The notes under the pieces were generated by a model, which made no database searches, had not been told where the DNA came from, and saw nothing but the letters and a program-made list of their open reading frames with translations. The position numbers and the translations under genes were made by a program. Shown here in pieces: positions 47,201-56,090 of a stretch of 64,000 nt of DNA. The stretch is from Chitinispirillaceae bacterium (lineage in GTDB: Bacteria; Fibrobacterota; Chitinivibrionia; Chitinivibrionales; Chitinispirillaceae): contig JAFGHA010000096.1 of the NCBI GenBank assembly GCA_016930275.1, positions 1 through 64,000 of the forward strand, written 5' to 3'. Each line of letters starts with the position of its first letter. Positions within the stretch are counted from its first letter, which is position 1.

Positions 47201-47672
47201 CCTTTTTATCCCCGCCGCTGGCGTACAGCATGAGAATCTTGTGTGACTGAATGACTGGAAAGGTGGTTACTTTCAATTCGTCGGAGAGTTCGATCACTTT
47301 CGAACCCTCAACGATCGCCACACGGTAGTAGTAGCTTTTTTCGCTTTCCAGTCCGTCGTGTAGGTAGGGAGAGGTGACGTTCCGTATCGCGTTATCGCTT
47401 GTGGAAACACCCGGTTCCTCCGACCAGTATAGTACATAATCGAGTGAGTCGTCATCATTCCATGAAATCGATATGTAACTGTTGCTCACACCGTAATGCA
47501 ACTCCAGGGAACCATTTCCCTGGGGAATAGTGTCATCGGGATTCATCGGGTCATCGGTACCGGTCGGTGATCCTTTGCTGCAGAGCAGCAGGGATAGTAC
47601 CGCCGTCATTGCAGTCATAATGACCACCAGTCTCCATAATCCTCTCAGGTTCCATCCGAGGCTGTTTGTCAT
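44253..47672 (-). CDS. Exported protein of twelve fibronectin type III repeats
   Basis: A 1139-residue protein. The N terminus is a signal sequence ending 'LSLLLCSKGS'. This may be a lipoprotein site, although leucine just before cysteine is atypical. A short Asp/Pro/Thr linker follows, and then about twelve fibronectin III modules of roughly 85-90 residues. Each has 'PxxL....Y..I.(L/V)SW', 'ADSYNVYWAN'-like strands and a 'TYYYRV(A/S)S' strand. No catalytic domain or T9SS-like tail is present; the protein ends in the last module. Probable roles are adhesion or a surface spacer. The high similarity among modules suggests recent repeat expansion. Confidence 0.88.
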   Translation of the reverse strand: MTNSLGWNLRGLWRLVVIMTAMTAVLSLLLCSKGSPTGTDDPMNPDDTIPQGNGSLELHYGVSNSYISISWNDDDSLDYVLYWSEEPGVSTSDNAIRNVTSPYLHDGLESEKSYYYRVAIVEGSKVIELSDELKVTTFPVIQSHKILMLYASGGDKKVVLFWEDFSDPVNCNVYWSHDSSFAKEEAKSITVHENPYVHTGLSNDTTYFYRVALVDDDGREGELSVLARGYPRKLSGLPEFPTNVRIQERNTMLTVSWAPEASATSYYLYWATSPGIDKNCSREKCLDNYLHFANLENGTTYFIRVSAANDEGEGQLSKETSGTPQTLKPPEQLEATPKYESIVLSWSSVSNALSYDLTCSSSGTDETETFTNVRSPFTHSNLSPKEEYRYYIVSVNLDGRSSSRSVTASPVGLQQPGRPFRESREYRELIIAWHPVDYADSYILYWDDSANVENPTLAVDVGTDTTFTHSDLIPQKFYYYRVQAVKGSDTSECSNELGITAGGLAAPEGLRLTAGYKEITVDIDSTYELPGTNPVTFNLYWSDSGWSSLGPEYWSRTAEVVEGITLPYTLKDLQIDHNYRCCLSVVDGEFEGDFSDMRTLNTLDLMPPDSLALQKEYRDITVTWKSAEGADSYNVYWANNDSVTDASEKITVDSAPFIHSDLTIGETYYYRVASVDGDYESELSRTRGTAVTALRPPSFTLRGDVNSVVLSWKPVTSAESYIVYWSETEDVTTSSSHFSSDDTSFIHGDLSPATKYWYAVSSVNRSDESALSAVKSTVTYKLLPPGSLQIESGYRSVHISWNAAQYAESYTVYRSTDEEVNTSSTKSSATEAIFDFNDLDPLTTYYFKVSSVKGSYESDLSGTVEATTGGLVPPDPVGSTAYRALSLTWNSVPFAESYMVSWSDTTHDVGPVSTETVDDTTFNLENLEPVQDYHVSITAVRGDDESTPSEMLTLTTRGWTGPENLRIARIYKGNMISWDGVNGADSYTLYWSDTSFGAGTIHAESTVDTFYSHENLTPNKSYWYRVTYSKDSEESEPSSVKSGTSGGLTPPTLGIMIWNTSVRLSASSSYAEVIYIYWSWEDDVTTASDTLIKNVNEDYIYHSFDNPEDIGKTRYYRAVAVRGEEMSELSRTYSIEIIK

Positions 47673-48168
47673 GGTACATATCCTTCGATTGAGTCGTCTG
47701 TCGCGATGATGGTCTATCTGCAGAAAAGGAGATTGTCTTTTATAGTATATATTTTTCAGGATTATTATTTAAGAGGAAATGTTGTGAGAATGGAAATAAG
47801 CAGGATTCATAAGTCAGAATGATGGATAATTACCAATGAAGAATGGGGGTATTAACTGGGGGACGGGGAGAATTTTTTACCGTTGAAATCTGAAGACGAG
47901 AATGATTGGACTGAACCAGAGTAAAAATTCATTTACTTCCACCGTACGCGGGGGAGCAATACACTGAGGTTCAAAGCGGGATGCCAAAGATGAAAGAGAG
48001 TGTTCATACAATCTGCCATTATGTACGGAAAATTCTTTAAGAATTACACGGCCCGTTTTTTGTTTTCAGGATTATCAGGGTTATTTTTCATATATTGATT
48101 TTTTAGAAGTGAAAACATTCCAAAGAGGGAACAACCGTACGTTAACAACGGGTGGACAGAAGAACATT
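47673..48168. other. Divergent intergenic region
   Basis: Nearly 500 bases between the fibronectin III gene and GH30 without a supported gene. The right part is AT-rich with a TATATTG-like -10 candidate near 48090. A possible upstream GTG start of the GH30 gene at 48109 was not used. Confidence 0.35.
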
Positions 48169-50004
48169 ATGAAATTATTATCATTTCCCGTTCTGTTTTC
48201 CGTGATTCTCAATGTCACGGGAGCGGATATCGAACTGACTGTCCAAACGGATGAGGTTTACCAGACCATCTGCCATTTCGGTTCCTCGGCGGCGTTCGAT
48301 CTCAACGAGATTACCGATTCCTGGAGTGATGAGGGAAAAGAACGGCTTGCCGAATCGATTTTCAGCCGCGAGGTCGATTCCTCGGGAAATCCGAAAGGGC
48401 TCGGACTTTCCAGTTTTCGCATCGAAATCGGCGCCGGTTCACGCGAACAGGGCAGCAGCAGCCGGATCGGCATCGAAAGCCGGCGAGCTCCGTGTCCGCT
48501 GCAGGAAGACGGATCGTACGACTGGAGCGAAATGGAAGCCGAAACGTACTGGGTTGATAAAGCATATGAATACGGCGTTGCAGCGGTTTTCGGGTATTCA
48601 AATTCACCTCCGGTCTATTTCACCAAAAATGGTCTTGCGTGCAGAACGCAGGAGGTGCCTTCTGCGAACATCAAAGATGACTGCTATGATGATTTCGCTG
48701 AATTCCTTGCGCAGGTCGCTTTGTATTACGCCGGAAGAAATACGCCGCTCCATTTCATCAGCCCGGTAAATGAGCCGCAATGGGACTGGTTCTGCGAAAA
48801 CCAGGAAGGGAGCAGGTGGAACAATGACGAGATACGGGATCTGGTGATCGCCATTGACACGATTTTCAAAGCGCATCGACTTGCCACGAAAATCACCATT
48901 ACCGAAGGCGGTTCAATCGACCGGATCTATGGATTTGAAGGGGATCCGACCGGTGATCAACTCAGATTCTGGGAACCCGGGAGTCAGTTGTATGTCGGTG
49001 ACCGTGAAGTGCTTGCTCCGTATGTGGCGGGACACGGCTACTGGACGGAAGATACGGATCGGAGGCTCGTTGAGACCAGGCGGACTATGCGTGATCGGAT
49101 CCTGGAAACCGATGGGAACCTTGAGTGGTGGCAGTCCGAGTACAGTTTTCTTGGTGACGGCTACCTTGACGGAAAGAGCAGCCTTCAACCGGTGGATTAC
49201 GGTCTGTTTCTGGCGAAAGTGATTCATCATGATTTAACGCTCGGGAACGCTTCCGGATGGCAGTACTGGGAAACCTTCGGCAGGCGGGGTACCAGTCTCC
49301 GGTACATGCTCGTGCGGGTATCGGGAGAGGAATGCACGCCGGAAAAAACCGGTTGGGCACTTTGTCACTACAGTTTTTTCATCAGGCCGGGGATGAAACG
49401 TATCGGCATCTCCCGCTCGGACAATGCCGCACCGCTGGAAACGGTTGACGGTATTCTTCCTTCCGCTTATATAAATGAAGCAACCGGCGATCTGGTAGTG
49501 GTAGTGGTCAACTATGAGGAAAACGATAACACCGTGCATTTCACCTTCCCCGGCGCTTCAGCGCCGGTCCGGTTGACTCCCTATTTGACCACTGCTTCCG
49601 AATCGGTGAATATGTCACATCAGGAAGAAGTGGCAACCGATGAAGATATCACTCTTCCCGGTCGATCCATTACGACTTTTGTTGCAAACGAAACAGTGCG
49701 TGCGAATGAAAAGTACGGGGCTTTTCGGGAGAAAACATCCGGGTTTTCCGGCCAATTTACCCTGCAGCTCGAGGGGAATCGTCTGTTGGTATCTTCGGGT
49801 AAGGGGGGGGCTTTGATCCGCGGCGTCAGGATTGAAATGGTGGATGTCAAAGGAAGGGTTCAGGCACAAGCTGCAGTAACCGGAACGTCATCGGCTGAAT
49901 GGCTGGAATTGCCTCCGCTTTCACGTGGCGTTTATTATTTGAAAATAAACGATGCTAATCATACTTTTCTTAAGAAAGTTTTATTCACGGGTATACATTA
50001 TTGA
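48169..50004 (+). CDS. Secreted glycoside hydrolase family 30 enzyme with T9SS-like tail
   Basis: A 611-residue secreted retaining glycosidase. The signal peptide 'MKLLSFPVLFSVILNVTGA' sets the start at 48169; the upstream GTG at 48109 would put 20 polar residues before it. The clan-A (beta/alpha)8 barrel shows the acid/base in 'SPVNEPQWDW' (Glu202) and the nucleophile in 'WWQSEYSFLGD' (Glu324), followed by the side beta-domain typical of GH30. Family activities include glucuronoxylanase, beta-1,6-galactanase and glucosylceramidase; the subfamily cannot be fixed by eye. The last 80 residues resemble the shared sorting domain ('VDVKGRVQAQ...GVYYLKI'). Confidence 0.85.
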   Translation: MKLLSFPVLFSVILNVTGADIELTVQTDEVYQTICHFGSSAAFDLNEITDSWSDEGKERLAESIFSREVDSSGNPKGLGLSSFRIEIGAGSREQGSSSRIGIESRRAPCPLQEDGSYDWSEMEAETYWVDKAYEYGVAAVFGYSNSPPVYFTKNGLACRTQEVPSANIKDDCYDDFAEFLAQVALYYAGRNTPLHFISPVNEPQWDWFCENQEGSRWNNDEIRDLVIAIDTIFKAHRLATKITITEGGSIDRIYGFEGDPTGDQLRFWEPGSQLYVGDREVLAPYVAGHGYWTEDTDRRLVETRRTMRDRILETDGNLEWWQSEYSFLGDGYLDGKSSLQPVDYGLFLAKVIHHDLTLGNASGWQYWETFGRRGTSLRYMLVRVSGEECTPEKTGWALCHYSFFIRPGMKRIGISRSDNAAPLETVDGILPSAYINEATGDLVVVVVNYEENDNTVHFTFPGASAPVRLTPYLTTASESVNMSHQEEVATDEDITLPGRSITTFVANETVRANEKYGAFREKTSGFSGQFTLQLEGNRLLVSSGKGGALIRGVRIEMVDVKGRVQAQAAVTGTSSAEWLELPPLSRGVYYLKINDANHTFLKKVLFTGIHY

Positions 50005-50091
50005 CCGCATTGCAGACTGCTTAGTTTATCACACAAAAAAAATATCCGGTCGTGACGAACCGGTGGACGCGACGGTAAAAAGGACAACGAT

Positions 50092-51159
50092 TTGACGACA
50101 AGTAGACATGCTGTTATCGGCTACGATGAATGGTTCCGGAAAAATGGTGCTCCCTTTTTAACCGACGGTTTTTCTCCGGCCAGGGTGATCGAGGTTAACA
50201 GGGGAAGCTATCTGATTGCGGACGGGAACCATGAGATGCCGGCGGAACTTTCCGGAAAATTGATGTTCACGACCGAGGAGAAAACGGATTTTCCGACCGT
50301 GGGTGACTGGGTGGCCGTACAGACCATTGACAACAATTCATTGGCGATCATTCATACCGTTTTGCCCCGGAAGACCTTCCTGAAACGCAAGGAACCGGGA
50401 AAGAATATCGCATTCCAGCCTATCGCCGCGAACATCGATTGCGGGATGGTGGTACAGTCAGCGGATTCGTTCAGCGGGAACCGGCTGGATCGGTATCTTG
50501 TCATGCTCAACGAGTGCAGAATCGAGCCGTTGGTGCTTATCAATAAAACGGATCTTCTGGATGCTCCGGAAATGGATGAGTTACGGGAAAAAACAGGAAA
50601 ACTGAACAATCGTTGTCTTTTTGTCAGTTCACTCACCGAAGGGGGAATCGATCCGTTGACCGATATACTTGAAGCGGGTACCACCTATTGTCTTCTGGGG
50701 CCTTCGGGGGTCGGTAAAACTTCGCTGCTCAACAGGTTGCTCGGGGAAAATCTGTTCCGGGTGAACGAGGTACGGGAGAAAGACGGCAGAGGGAAACACA
50801 CCACGGTCAGACGGCAGCTTGTCTGTCTGCCGTCCGGCGCCATTTTTATTGATACTCCGGGAATGAGGGAAATAGGGAATTTTGATGTTTCAGCAGGCAT
50901 TGAGGAAACATTCGAAGAAATTTATTCACATGGTTCGAAATGCCGCTTCAGAGATTGTACTCACACTCATGAAGAGGGGTGTGCCATTCGCGCCGCCGTT
51001 GAACAGGGCGAGATTGATGCCGGGCGATACCAGAACTACCTTAAAATACGAAAAGAAACTGCGTATTATGATATGTCGTTTCAGGAACGGCGGAGAAAGG
51101 ACAGAACATTCGGAAAAATGATTAAAAATTACAAACGGACGAAACCTGGGCATGATTGA
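50092..51159 (+). CDS. rsgA: Ribosome small-subunit biogenesis GTPase RsgA
   Basis: A 355-residue circularly permuted GTPase that matures the 30S subunit. An N-terminal OB fold (about 30-110) is followed by permuted G motifs: G4 'LINKTDLL', G1 'LLGPSGVGKTSLLN' and G3 'DTPGMREIG'. Next comes the zinc knuckle 'CRFRDCTHTHEEGC' and a helical tail. Translation seems to start at TTG 50092, eight bases after AAGGA. The N terminus is about 30 residues longer than E. coli-type OB-fold starts, as in the YloQ-related YjeQ subgroup. It has no functional link to its neighbours. Confidence 0.94.
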   Translation: MTTSRHAVIGYDEWFRKNGAPFLTDGFSPARVIEVNRGSYLIADGNHEMPAELSGKLMFTTEEKTDFPTVGDWVAVQTIDNNSLAIIHTVLPRKTFLKRKEPGKNIAFQPIAANIDCGMVVQSADSFSGNRLDRYLVMLNECRIEPLVLINKTDLLDAPEMDELREKTGKLNNRCLFVSSLTEGGIDPLTDILEAGTTYCLLGPSGVGKTSLLNRLLGENLFRVNEVREKDGRGKHTTVRRQLVCLPSGAIFIDTPGMREIGNFDVSAGIEETFEEIYSHGSKCRFRDCTHTHEEGCAIRAAVEQGEIDAGRYQNYLKIRKETAYYDMSFQERRRKDRTFGKMIKNYKRTKPGHD

Positions 51160-51454
51160 ATTCGGGTGAGATACTTGTAAGATCGGTAAAGAAAATGAAT
51201 AACAGGCATAAAAATACCCTACGGAGAGAGTAGTAAAAACACGTCCGAATTTTTCTCCGGAACCGGAACGGGCCTTGGAAAACGAACGAAAGGATACCGT
51301 AAGTACTTTTAATCTGCCGTTGATTAAAATTATGCATCAACGGGGTATCGAGCAGCTTGAAATAATCGAAGATAGAGCGTTCAAATCCCGCGAGTCGCAG
51401 TATCGGAGAAAACAGTGCACTGATTGGCAGATGAGTAAACGACCACAGCTGGAA

Positions 51455-52177
51455 TCACTTCTTTTCAAGTACCACCAGAAATCTGAAGGCAAGAAACCTT
51501 CCCGGAAATTCAAAACGGCGTTCAATTGCCGAGAAAAATTTCGCAGCCTGCAGAGGAATGATCTGCGGGTGTCCGAATCCACCGCTGAGCGGATAAACAA
51601 GCGAGGGCAGATGACGGTGGATGATTTTATCGAATTCCGGGAACCGGGATTGAAATCTTTCGTAATCCTTTTCAAACAGCATCGTTGCCACCGCCTGGTT
51701 GGCATCGAACGGCAGTTTCCCCTCTTTTGACGTTTCATGATCGAGCGGGTTCCGATGAAAATCAACCGGTTCCTCGTGCAGAAAATGATAGAACGGCCAG
51801 GACAGTGGTGAGATGTAGGGCTCGAGAAGAATGATGCGTCCGCCGCTTCTGAGAACTCTGGAAGCTTCTTTGAAAAATTGATTCACTTTCCCGATATGGT
51901 GGAGTCCATCGACCATAACGATATTTGCCAGTGAATCGGCTTTGAATGGGAGTACTTCCGCATTGATGACGGCATCCATCCATGGAAGGTATATCACATC
52001 TGAAGAAAAAAGTCCGGGTGTAAACTCTTTGAGATTTCCCGTTCCACCGCATAGCTCGATGGTAGTTCCCCCGGTAAGTAAAACAGTTATTTCTTGGTAC
52101 CACTGTTGATAAATAAAGCGAATGAGCGGCTTTTTGTCCCAGATTTTCCGGTGTTTCAGGAGTATTTCCAATGACAT
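51455..52177 (-). CDS. Class I SAM-dependent methyltransferase
   Basis: A 240-residue cytoplasmic methyltransferase of the Methyltransf_11 type. Motif I reads 'TIELCGGTGNLKEF', with the acid of motif II possibly in 'VIYLPWMDAV'. Later come 'IVMVDGLHHIG' and 'EASRVLRSGGRIILLEPY'. The C-terminal third, 'SGGFGHPQIIPLQAAKFF', ending in an aromatic hydrophobic stretch, is typical of methyltransferases in cell-surface glycan clusters. It is divergent from the glycosyltransferase genes that follow, so a lipid-linked sugar substrate is plausible. Confidence 0.8.
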   Translation of the reverse strand: MSLEILLKHRKIWDKKPLIRFIYQQWYQEITVLLTGGTTIELCGGTGNLKEFTPGLFSSDVIYLPWMDAVINAEVLPFKADSLANIVMVDGLHHIGKVNQFFKEASRVLRSGGRIILLEPYISPLSWPFYHFLHEEPVDFHRNPLDHETSKEGKLPFDANQAVATMLFEKDYERFQSRFPEFDKIIHRHLPSLVYPLSGGFGHPQIIPLQAAKFFSAIERRFEFPGRFLAFRFLVVLEKK

Positions 52178-52344
52178 TCAATTTACCTTGATCAGGGTAC
52201 GTTCATCTAATGTATATACCACGGGAAAATAATATGCAAGGAAACCCGCGATAATCCGATATGCTAAAAGAGTGGACGTGTTGATTATAGGATTGTATCA
52301 TCAGAAACGATTGCAGAAAATCCGATACATCACAAGGTAAGAAA

Positions 52345-54330
52345 TTGAATTATCAGGAGATAACATCGTATCATCCCAGTACCCGTTTCCTGGCGGCAAT
52401 CCGCTCACTCTATGAGAAATGCAAATTGTTTCGGGAGGTGAATCCGATAAAAAAGTATCGGAACTACCTTGTTACGGGCATTGTATTCACCATAGGAATG
52501 GTGCTATCGTATCCGCACCTGTCATTGCATGCCGTCAGGCGATTTTTACCGTTTATGATGCTGGCGGTAATTATTGTTGAAACATTTTCCATAACCCGAT
52601 CGAAAGTATTCTCTTCTGTCGCAGGTATGCTCCGGTTTCCCGCATATCGCGGTAATCCGGAATATAAAAATATTTTTCTGCTGTATTTTTCGATATTCAT
52701 AAGCTGCATGATGCTGTTTGATTACTGGTTTCATTTTTCAAACAACTATTACACCATCGGCGGTCGGGTTCCCTTCAGCGATGCAATGGGTTATCTGTAC
52801 GGGGCACGCTGTCTCATCGAACATGGTTCCATTGACGTATGGGCGGCACGACGTCCTCTGGCTTCGTGTTTTTATGCAGTGCTCCTGAAATTCACCGGCG
52901 GCAATATCCAGATAACAATGTTCATCGTGAGTCTCCTGTTCGCGGTTTCCGTGTATCGCGTCGGAAAAGCAGTCCTGGAATCATTCGGATTTTCCGCAGC
53001 ATTTCTCTGCACGCTCTTTCTTTCCTATTTCCAGTTTCAGCTGATTGCGGCTCCGATGACGGAGAACGTCGGACTGATTTTCGCCAATTTGTCATGCGCG
53101 ATTCTCTGGAAGAGTGTTGTCCGGCGGTCCCTGAAACACTTTATTGCAGGTCTGTTCATTTTCAGTCTGGCGCTTACTATTCGTTCCGGGGCACTGTTCG
53201 CCATACCTCTGATGGCCCTTTTCGGAGGTATCACCTTCGGCAAAGCAAAAAAAACTGTTGTTAAAGTAGCGGTTCTCTGTTTATTTGCCGGAGGAGTTCC
53301 ATTTATTCTGAATAGTATAATTGCGCACGCCATTGCACCGGAGGAGCCATGGATGCTTAACGGAAATCTGAGCTATACGCTGTACGGGCTGGTAAAAGGT
53401 GATAAAGAATGGCAATACATTACTGTTGAACATCCTGAACTCTTTGATGGAACTCTTTCAGACGGTGAAATTTCAAAGCATATTTACCGGTATGCCTTCA
53501 GTGAATTCAAGGAACATCCGCAGGTGATGTTTCTTGCGCTGGCGAAGATTTACTACCGTGCTGCAAAGACCTTTTTCGGTATCTGCATGCCGTTCGGTTT
53601 TGTCGTAAGTTCGCTGGCATTTATGGTTCCATGGATGGTTGCATTACTGAGCCCCTTGATATTCGGAATGAAACGGCCTGAGATGAAAGGCCTTCTCTTT
53701 TTGATGGTTGTTGCGGCCGGTGTCTGGTTGTCGTGGCCGGTGCTGAAATCCGCCGGTCATCGGGCGCTGGCGATCACGGTTCCTTTTACCTGTTTCATGA
53801 TTGCGGTCGGATGCGGAATTCTGATAACCTGTCTGAAAAGTCGCGGAGGCTGTTTCCGGGATACGCTGCCACCGGTAATCCCAATCGGTAAGTTCGAACT
53901 CCGTGCCTCAATGGTACTTGTCTTCATACTCCTCACCGGTCCGTTCTTTCTTAAAATGAGCTGTCCGAAAAATACCTGTCGCACCATGAAATCCGGCGTC
54001 GATTCCACGACGCTGTTTTTCAGAATTACCAGGGGTTCATCAATCGTTATCTCCCCTGATGATATTGCTGCGGATGCACGCTCCGTGCCGATTTCTCAGT
54101 ATCTCCAGGCGGCGAAAATACGCGCTGATGAACCGGAGTTCAGTATGGTGAAACCGGGGGATTGTCTGTACAGTGCAGTATATAATCTTGCCGATCCGGG
54201 TCGGCCGTGCCATTATCTCTGTATCGATCAGGATGTTGAGCGGTTCGCCGGCAGTATAGCTACCTGTACTGTTCGGAAAAAAGGCAACTTATGGTTCGGA
54301 ACAAATGTAACCATTATCGAAAAGAAATAG
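52345..54330 (+). CDS. Polytopic membrane protein, probable GT-C glycosyltransferase
   Basis: A 661-residue integral membrane protein with about a dozen hydrophobic helices between residues 45 and 540, and a soluble C-terminal tail of about 110 residues. The first large loop contains 'GGRVPFSDAMGYLYGARCL', with an acidic residue and following helix placed like the catalytic Asp loop of GT39/GT83 enzymes that use polyprenyl-phosphate sugars. No motif proves the family. It starts the pair with the methyltransferase-GT2 gene three bases downstream, whose product could make the lipid-linked sugar donor. Confidence 0.6.
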   Translation: MNYQEITSYHPSTRFLAAIRSLYEKCKLFREVNPIKKYRNYLVTGIVFTIGMVLSYPHLSLHAVRRFLPFMMLAVIIVETFSITRSKVFSSVAGMLRFPAYRGNPEYKNIFLLYFSIFISCMMLFDYWFHFSNNYYTIGGRVPFSDAMGYLYGARCLIEHGSIDVWAARRPLASCFYAVLLKFTGGNIQITMFIVSLLFAVSVYRVGKAVLESFGFSAAFLCTLFLSYFQFQLIAAPMTENVGLIFANLSCAILWKSVVRRSLKHFIAGLFIFSLALTIRSGALFAIPLMALFGGITFGKAKKTVVKVAVLCLFAGGVPFILNSIIAHAIAPEEPWMLNGNLSYTLYGLVKGDKEWQYITVEHPELFDGTLSDGEISKHIYRYAFSEFKEHPQVMFLALAKIYYRAAKTFFGICMPFGFVVSSLAFMVPWMVALLSPLIFGMKRPEMKGLLFLMVVAAGVWLSWPVLKSAGHRALAITVPFTCFMIAVGCGILITCLKSRGGCFRDTLPPVIPIGKFELRASMVLVFILLTGPFFLKMSCPKNTCRTMKSGVDSTTLFFRITRGSSIVISPDDIAADARSVPISQYLQAAKIRADEPEFSMVKPGDCLYSAVYNLADPGRPCHYLCIDQDVERFAGSIATCTVRKKGNLWFGTNVTIIEKK

Positions 54331-54333
54331 CCT

Positions 54334-55764
54334 ATGTCGGTAAATACCCTTTCAGTTAAAGCAAAAATCCAGCAACGCTCCAATAAAATCGCGACAATCC
54401 GTGATGTCAGGTTCCAGGCCAACCGGTATTATCACCAGGAGGTTATCCGCATGCTGCGGTTTTATATTCCCGAGGACAGTACTGTGCTCGAGATCGGTTG
54501 TGGAACCGGTGATATGCTGAACGCCCTGCGGCCTCGTCTGGGTATTGGTATTGATATCGGAGAGAAGATGGTCGCCCTGGCCCGGAAGAAATACCCGCAT
54601 CTTCTCTTCTCGTGTATGGACGCGGAAATGCCGGGGATTCGCGGTTCGTTTGAATATGTCGTTCTTGTCGACACGATAGGTTTTTTAGACGATATTCAGA
54701 AGACTATCGGAAGGTTAAGGTCGATTGTCACACCGCAAACCAGACTCATTATCGTGTTCCACAACTTTCTCTGGCAACCCGTATTGCAGTTCGCCGAAAT
54801 GATGCGAACGAAAATCGCATGGAAAGTACGGCTCAATTGGATTGATACCGGCGATATGGTGAACCTGCTGCGGCTTGAAGGGTTCGACAGCGTTGTTACC
54901 GCCAAGAGTATTCTTCTTCCGGTTGAAGTGCCCGCGATAGCATCGGTAGTCAATTCATACATCGCCTCGATCCCGGGGCTTCATCGCTGCTGTCTTTCGA
55001 ATGTCATTGTAGCACGACGGTGCCCTTCCGTGTTGCGTGATGCATCGGTGAGTGTGATTATTCCGGCACGTAATGAGGCCGGCAACATAGAAGCGGCGGT
55101 AGAAAGAATACCGCAGATGGGCTCACATACTGAAATACTGTTTGTCGAAGGTCATTCAACCGATGCGACCATAAATGAGCTGGAACGGGTGGTGCACAAA
55201 TACCAGGCGGAAAAAGATGTGAAATTCTGTATCCAGAAAGGTACAGGGAAGGCGGATGCCGTACGGGAAGGGTTCAACCGGGCAACCGGAGATATCTTGA
55301 TGATACTCGATGCCGATCTGACAGTAGCGCCTGAAGACCTGCCGAAATTCCATGAAGCGATCGTCAGCGGTCAGGGTGAGTTTATCAACGGTTCACGACT
55401 GGTGTATCCACTTGATAAAGGTTCAATGCAATTGTTGAATATTTTCGGAAATAAATTCTTTTCACTGGCGTTCTCGTGGATTCTGGGACAGCGCATTAAA
55501 GACACGCTTTGCGGAACAAAAGTGCTGCTTCGGGAAAACTGGAAAAAAATCGAAAGAAACAGGGCGTACTTCGGTGACTTCGATCCTTTCGGTGACTTTG
55601 ATCTTATTTTCGGGGCGGCCAAACTGGGGTTGAAAATAGTTGAAGTGCCGGTACGGTATCATGCACGTCACTATGGGGTTACCAATATCTCCCGGTTTAG
55701 CCATGGGTGGCTCCTCTTCAAAATGCTGGCAATCGCTTTACGAAAAATTAAGTTCGCCAGGTGA
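54334..55764 (+). CDS. Bifunctional methyltransferase-glycosyltransferase 2 fusion
   Basis: A 476-residue two-domain protein. Residues 20-220 form a class I SAM methyltransferase, with motif I 'VLEIGCGTGDMLNAL' and 'GIGIDIGEKMV'. Residues 235-476 form a GT-A family 2 transferase of the polyprenyl-phosphate mannosyl/glucosyl type: 'VSVIIPARNEAGNIEAAV', 'EILFVEGHSTD', 'GKADAVREGF', the DxD-type 'MILDADLTV' and 'DTLCGTKVLLR'. It would transfer a sugar to a polyprenyl phosphate while a linked domain methylates a related substrate. The start lies three bases after the membrane-protein stop, so the two are co-translated. Confidence 0.87.
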   Translation: MSVNTLSVKAKIQQRSNKIATIRDVRFQANRYYHQEVIRMLRFYIPEDSTVLEIGCGTGDMLNALRPRLGIGIDIGEKMVALARKKYPHLLFSCMDAEMPGIRGSFEYVVLVDTIGFLDDIQKTIGRLRSIVTPQTRLIIVFHNFLWQPVLQFAEMMRTKIAWKVRLNWIDTGDMVNLLRLEGFDSVVTAKSILLPVEVPAIASVVNSYIASIPGLHRCCLSNVIVARRCPSVLRDASVSVIIPARNEAGNIEAAVERIPQMGSHTEILFVEGHSTDATINELERVVHKYQAEKDVKFCIQKGTGKADAVREGFNRATGDILMILDADLTVAPEDLPKFHEAIVSGQGEFINGSRLVYPLDKGSMQLLNIFGNKFFSLAFSWILGQRIKDTLCGTKVLLRENWKKIERNRAYFGDFDPFGDFDLIFGAAKLGLKIVEVPVRYHARHYGVTNISRFSHGWLLFKMLAIALRKIKFAR

Positions 55765-56090
55765 CCGTCGATCGGTCGACCGGATAACGATCCGATTCTA
55801 TCGATCGGTATGAAACGGTACGGTTCCGCCTGATTTTTCCCGCAACAGTTGCACCACCGGGAGGTGCTGATTTAGATTATTTATGCGTCATCCGTTTTGC
55901 TGAAGGATCAGTTATTCCGTGAGTTGTATTGTTGATTGAAATCAATGGATCGGATACGGGTATCCGGCTATTCCTGTTGAACTTCGATTGCAAGTTGCAG
56001 GTATATGCGTTGCAGTAGGGCCATGCCGTTCCGGTATAACCATCTGTTGTCGTCACCGGAAGTCACCGGTAAATAACCAGAAGTGAGGTC
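55765..56090. other. Intergenic region before the NfeD/flotillin genes
   Basis: A 326-base gap with no gene recognised. Short self-complementary CGATCGGTCGACCG-type sequence lies at its left edge (55768-55790), without a T run. Confidence 0.35.

Noticed and set aside
51275-51730. 151-codon plus-strand frame opposite the methyltransferase gene
   Set aside because: It is antisense to a frame with clear SAM-binding motifs and shows no family pattern of its own.
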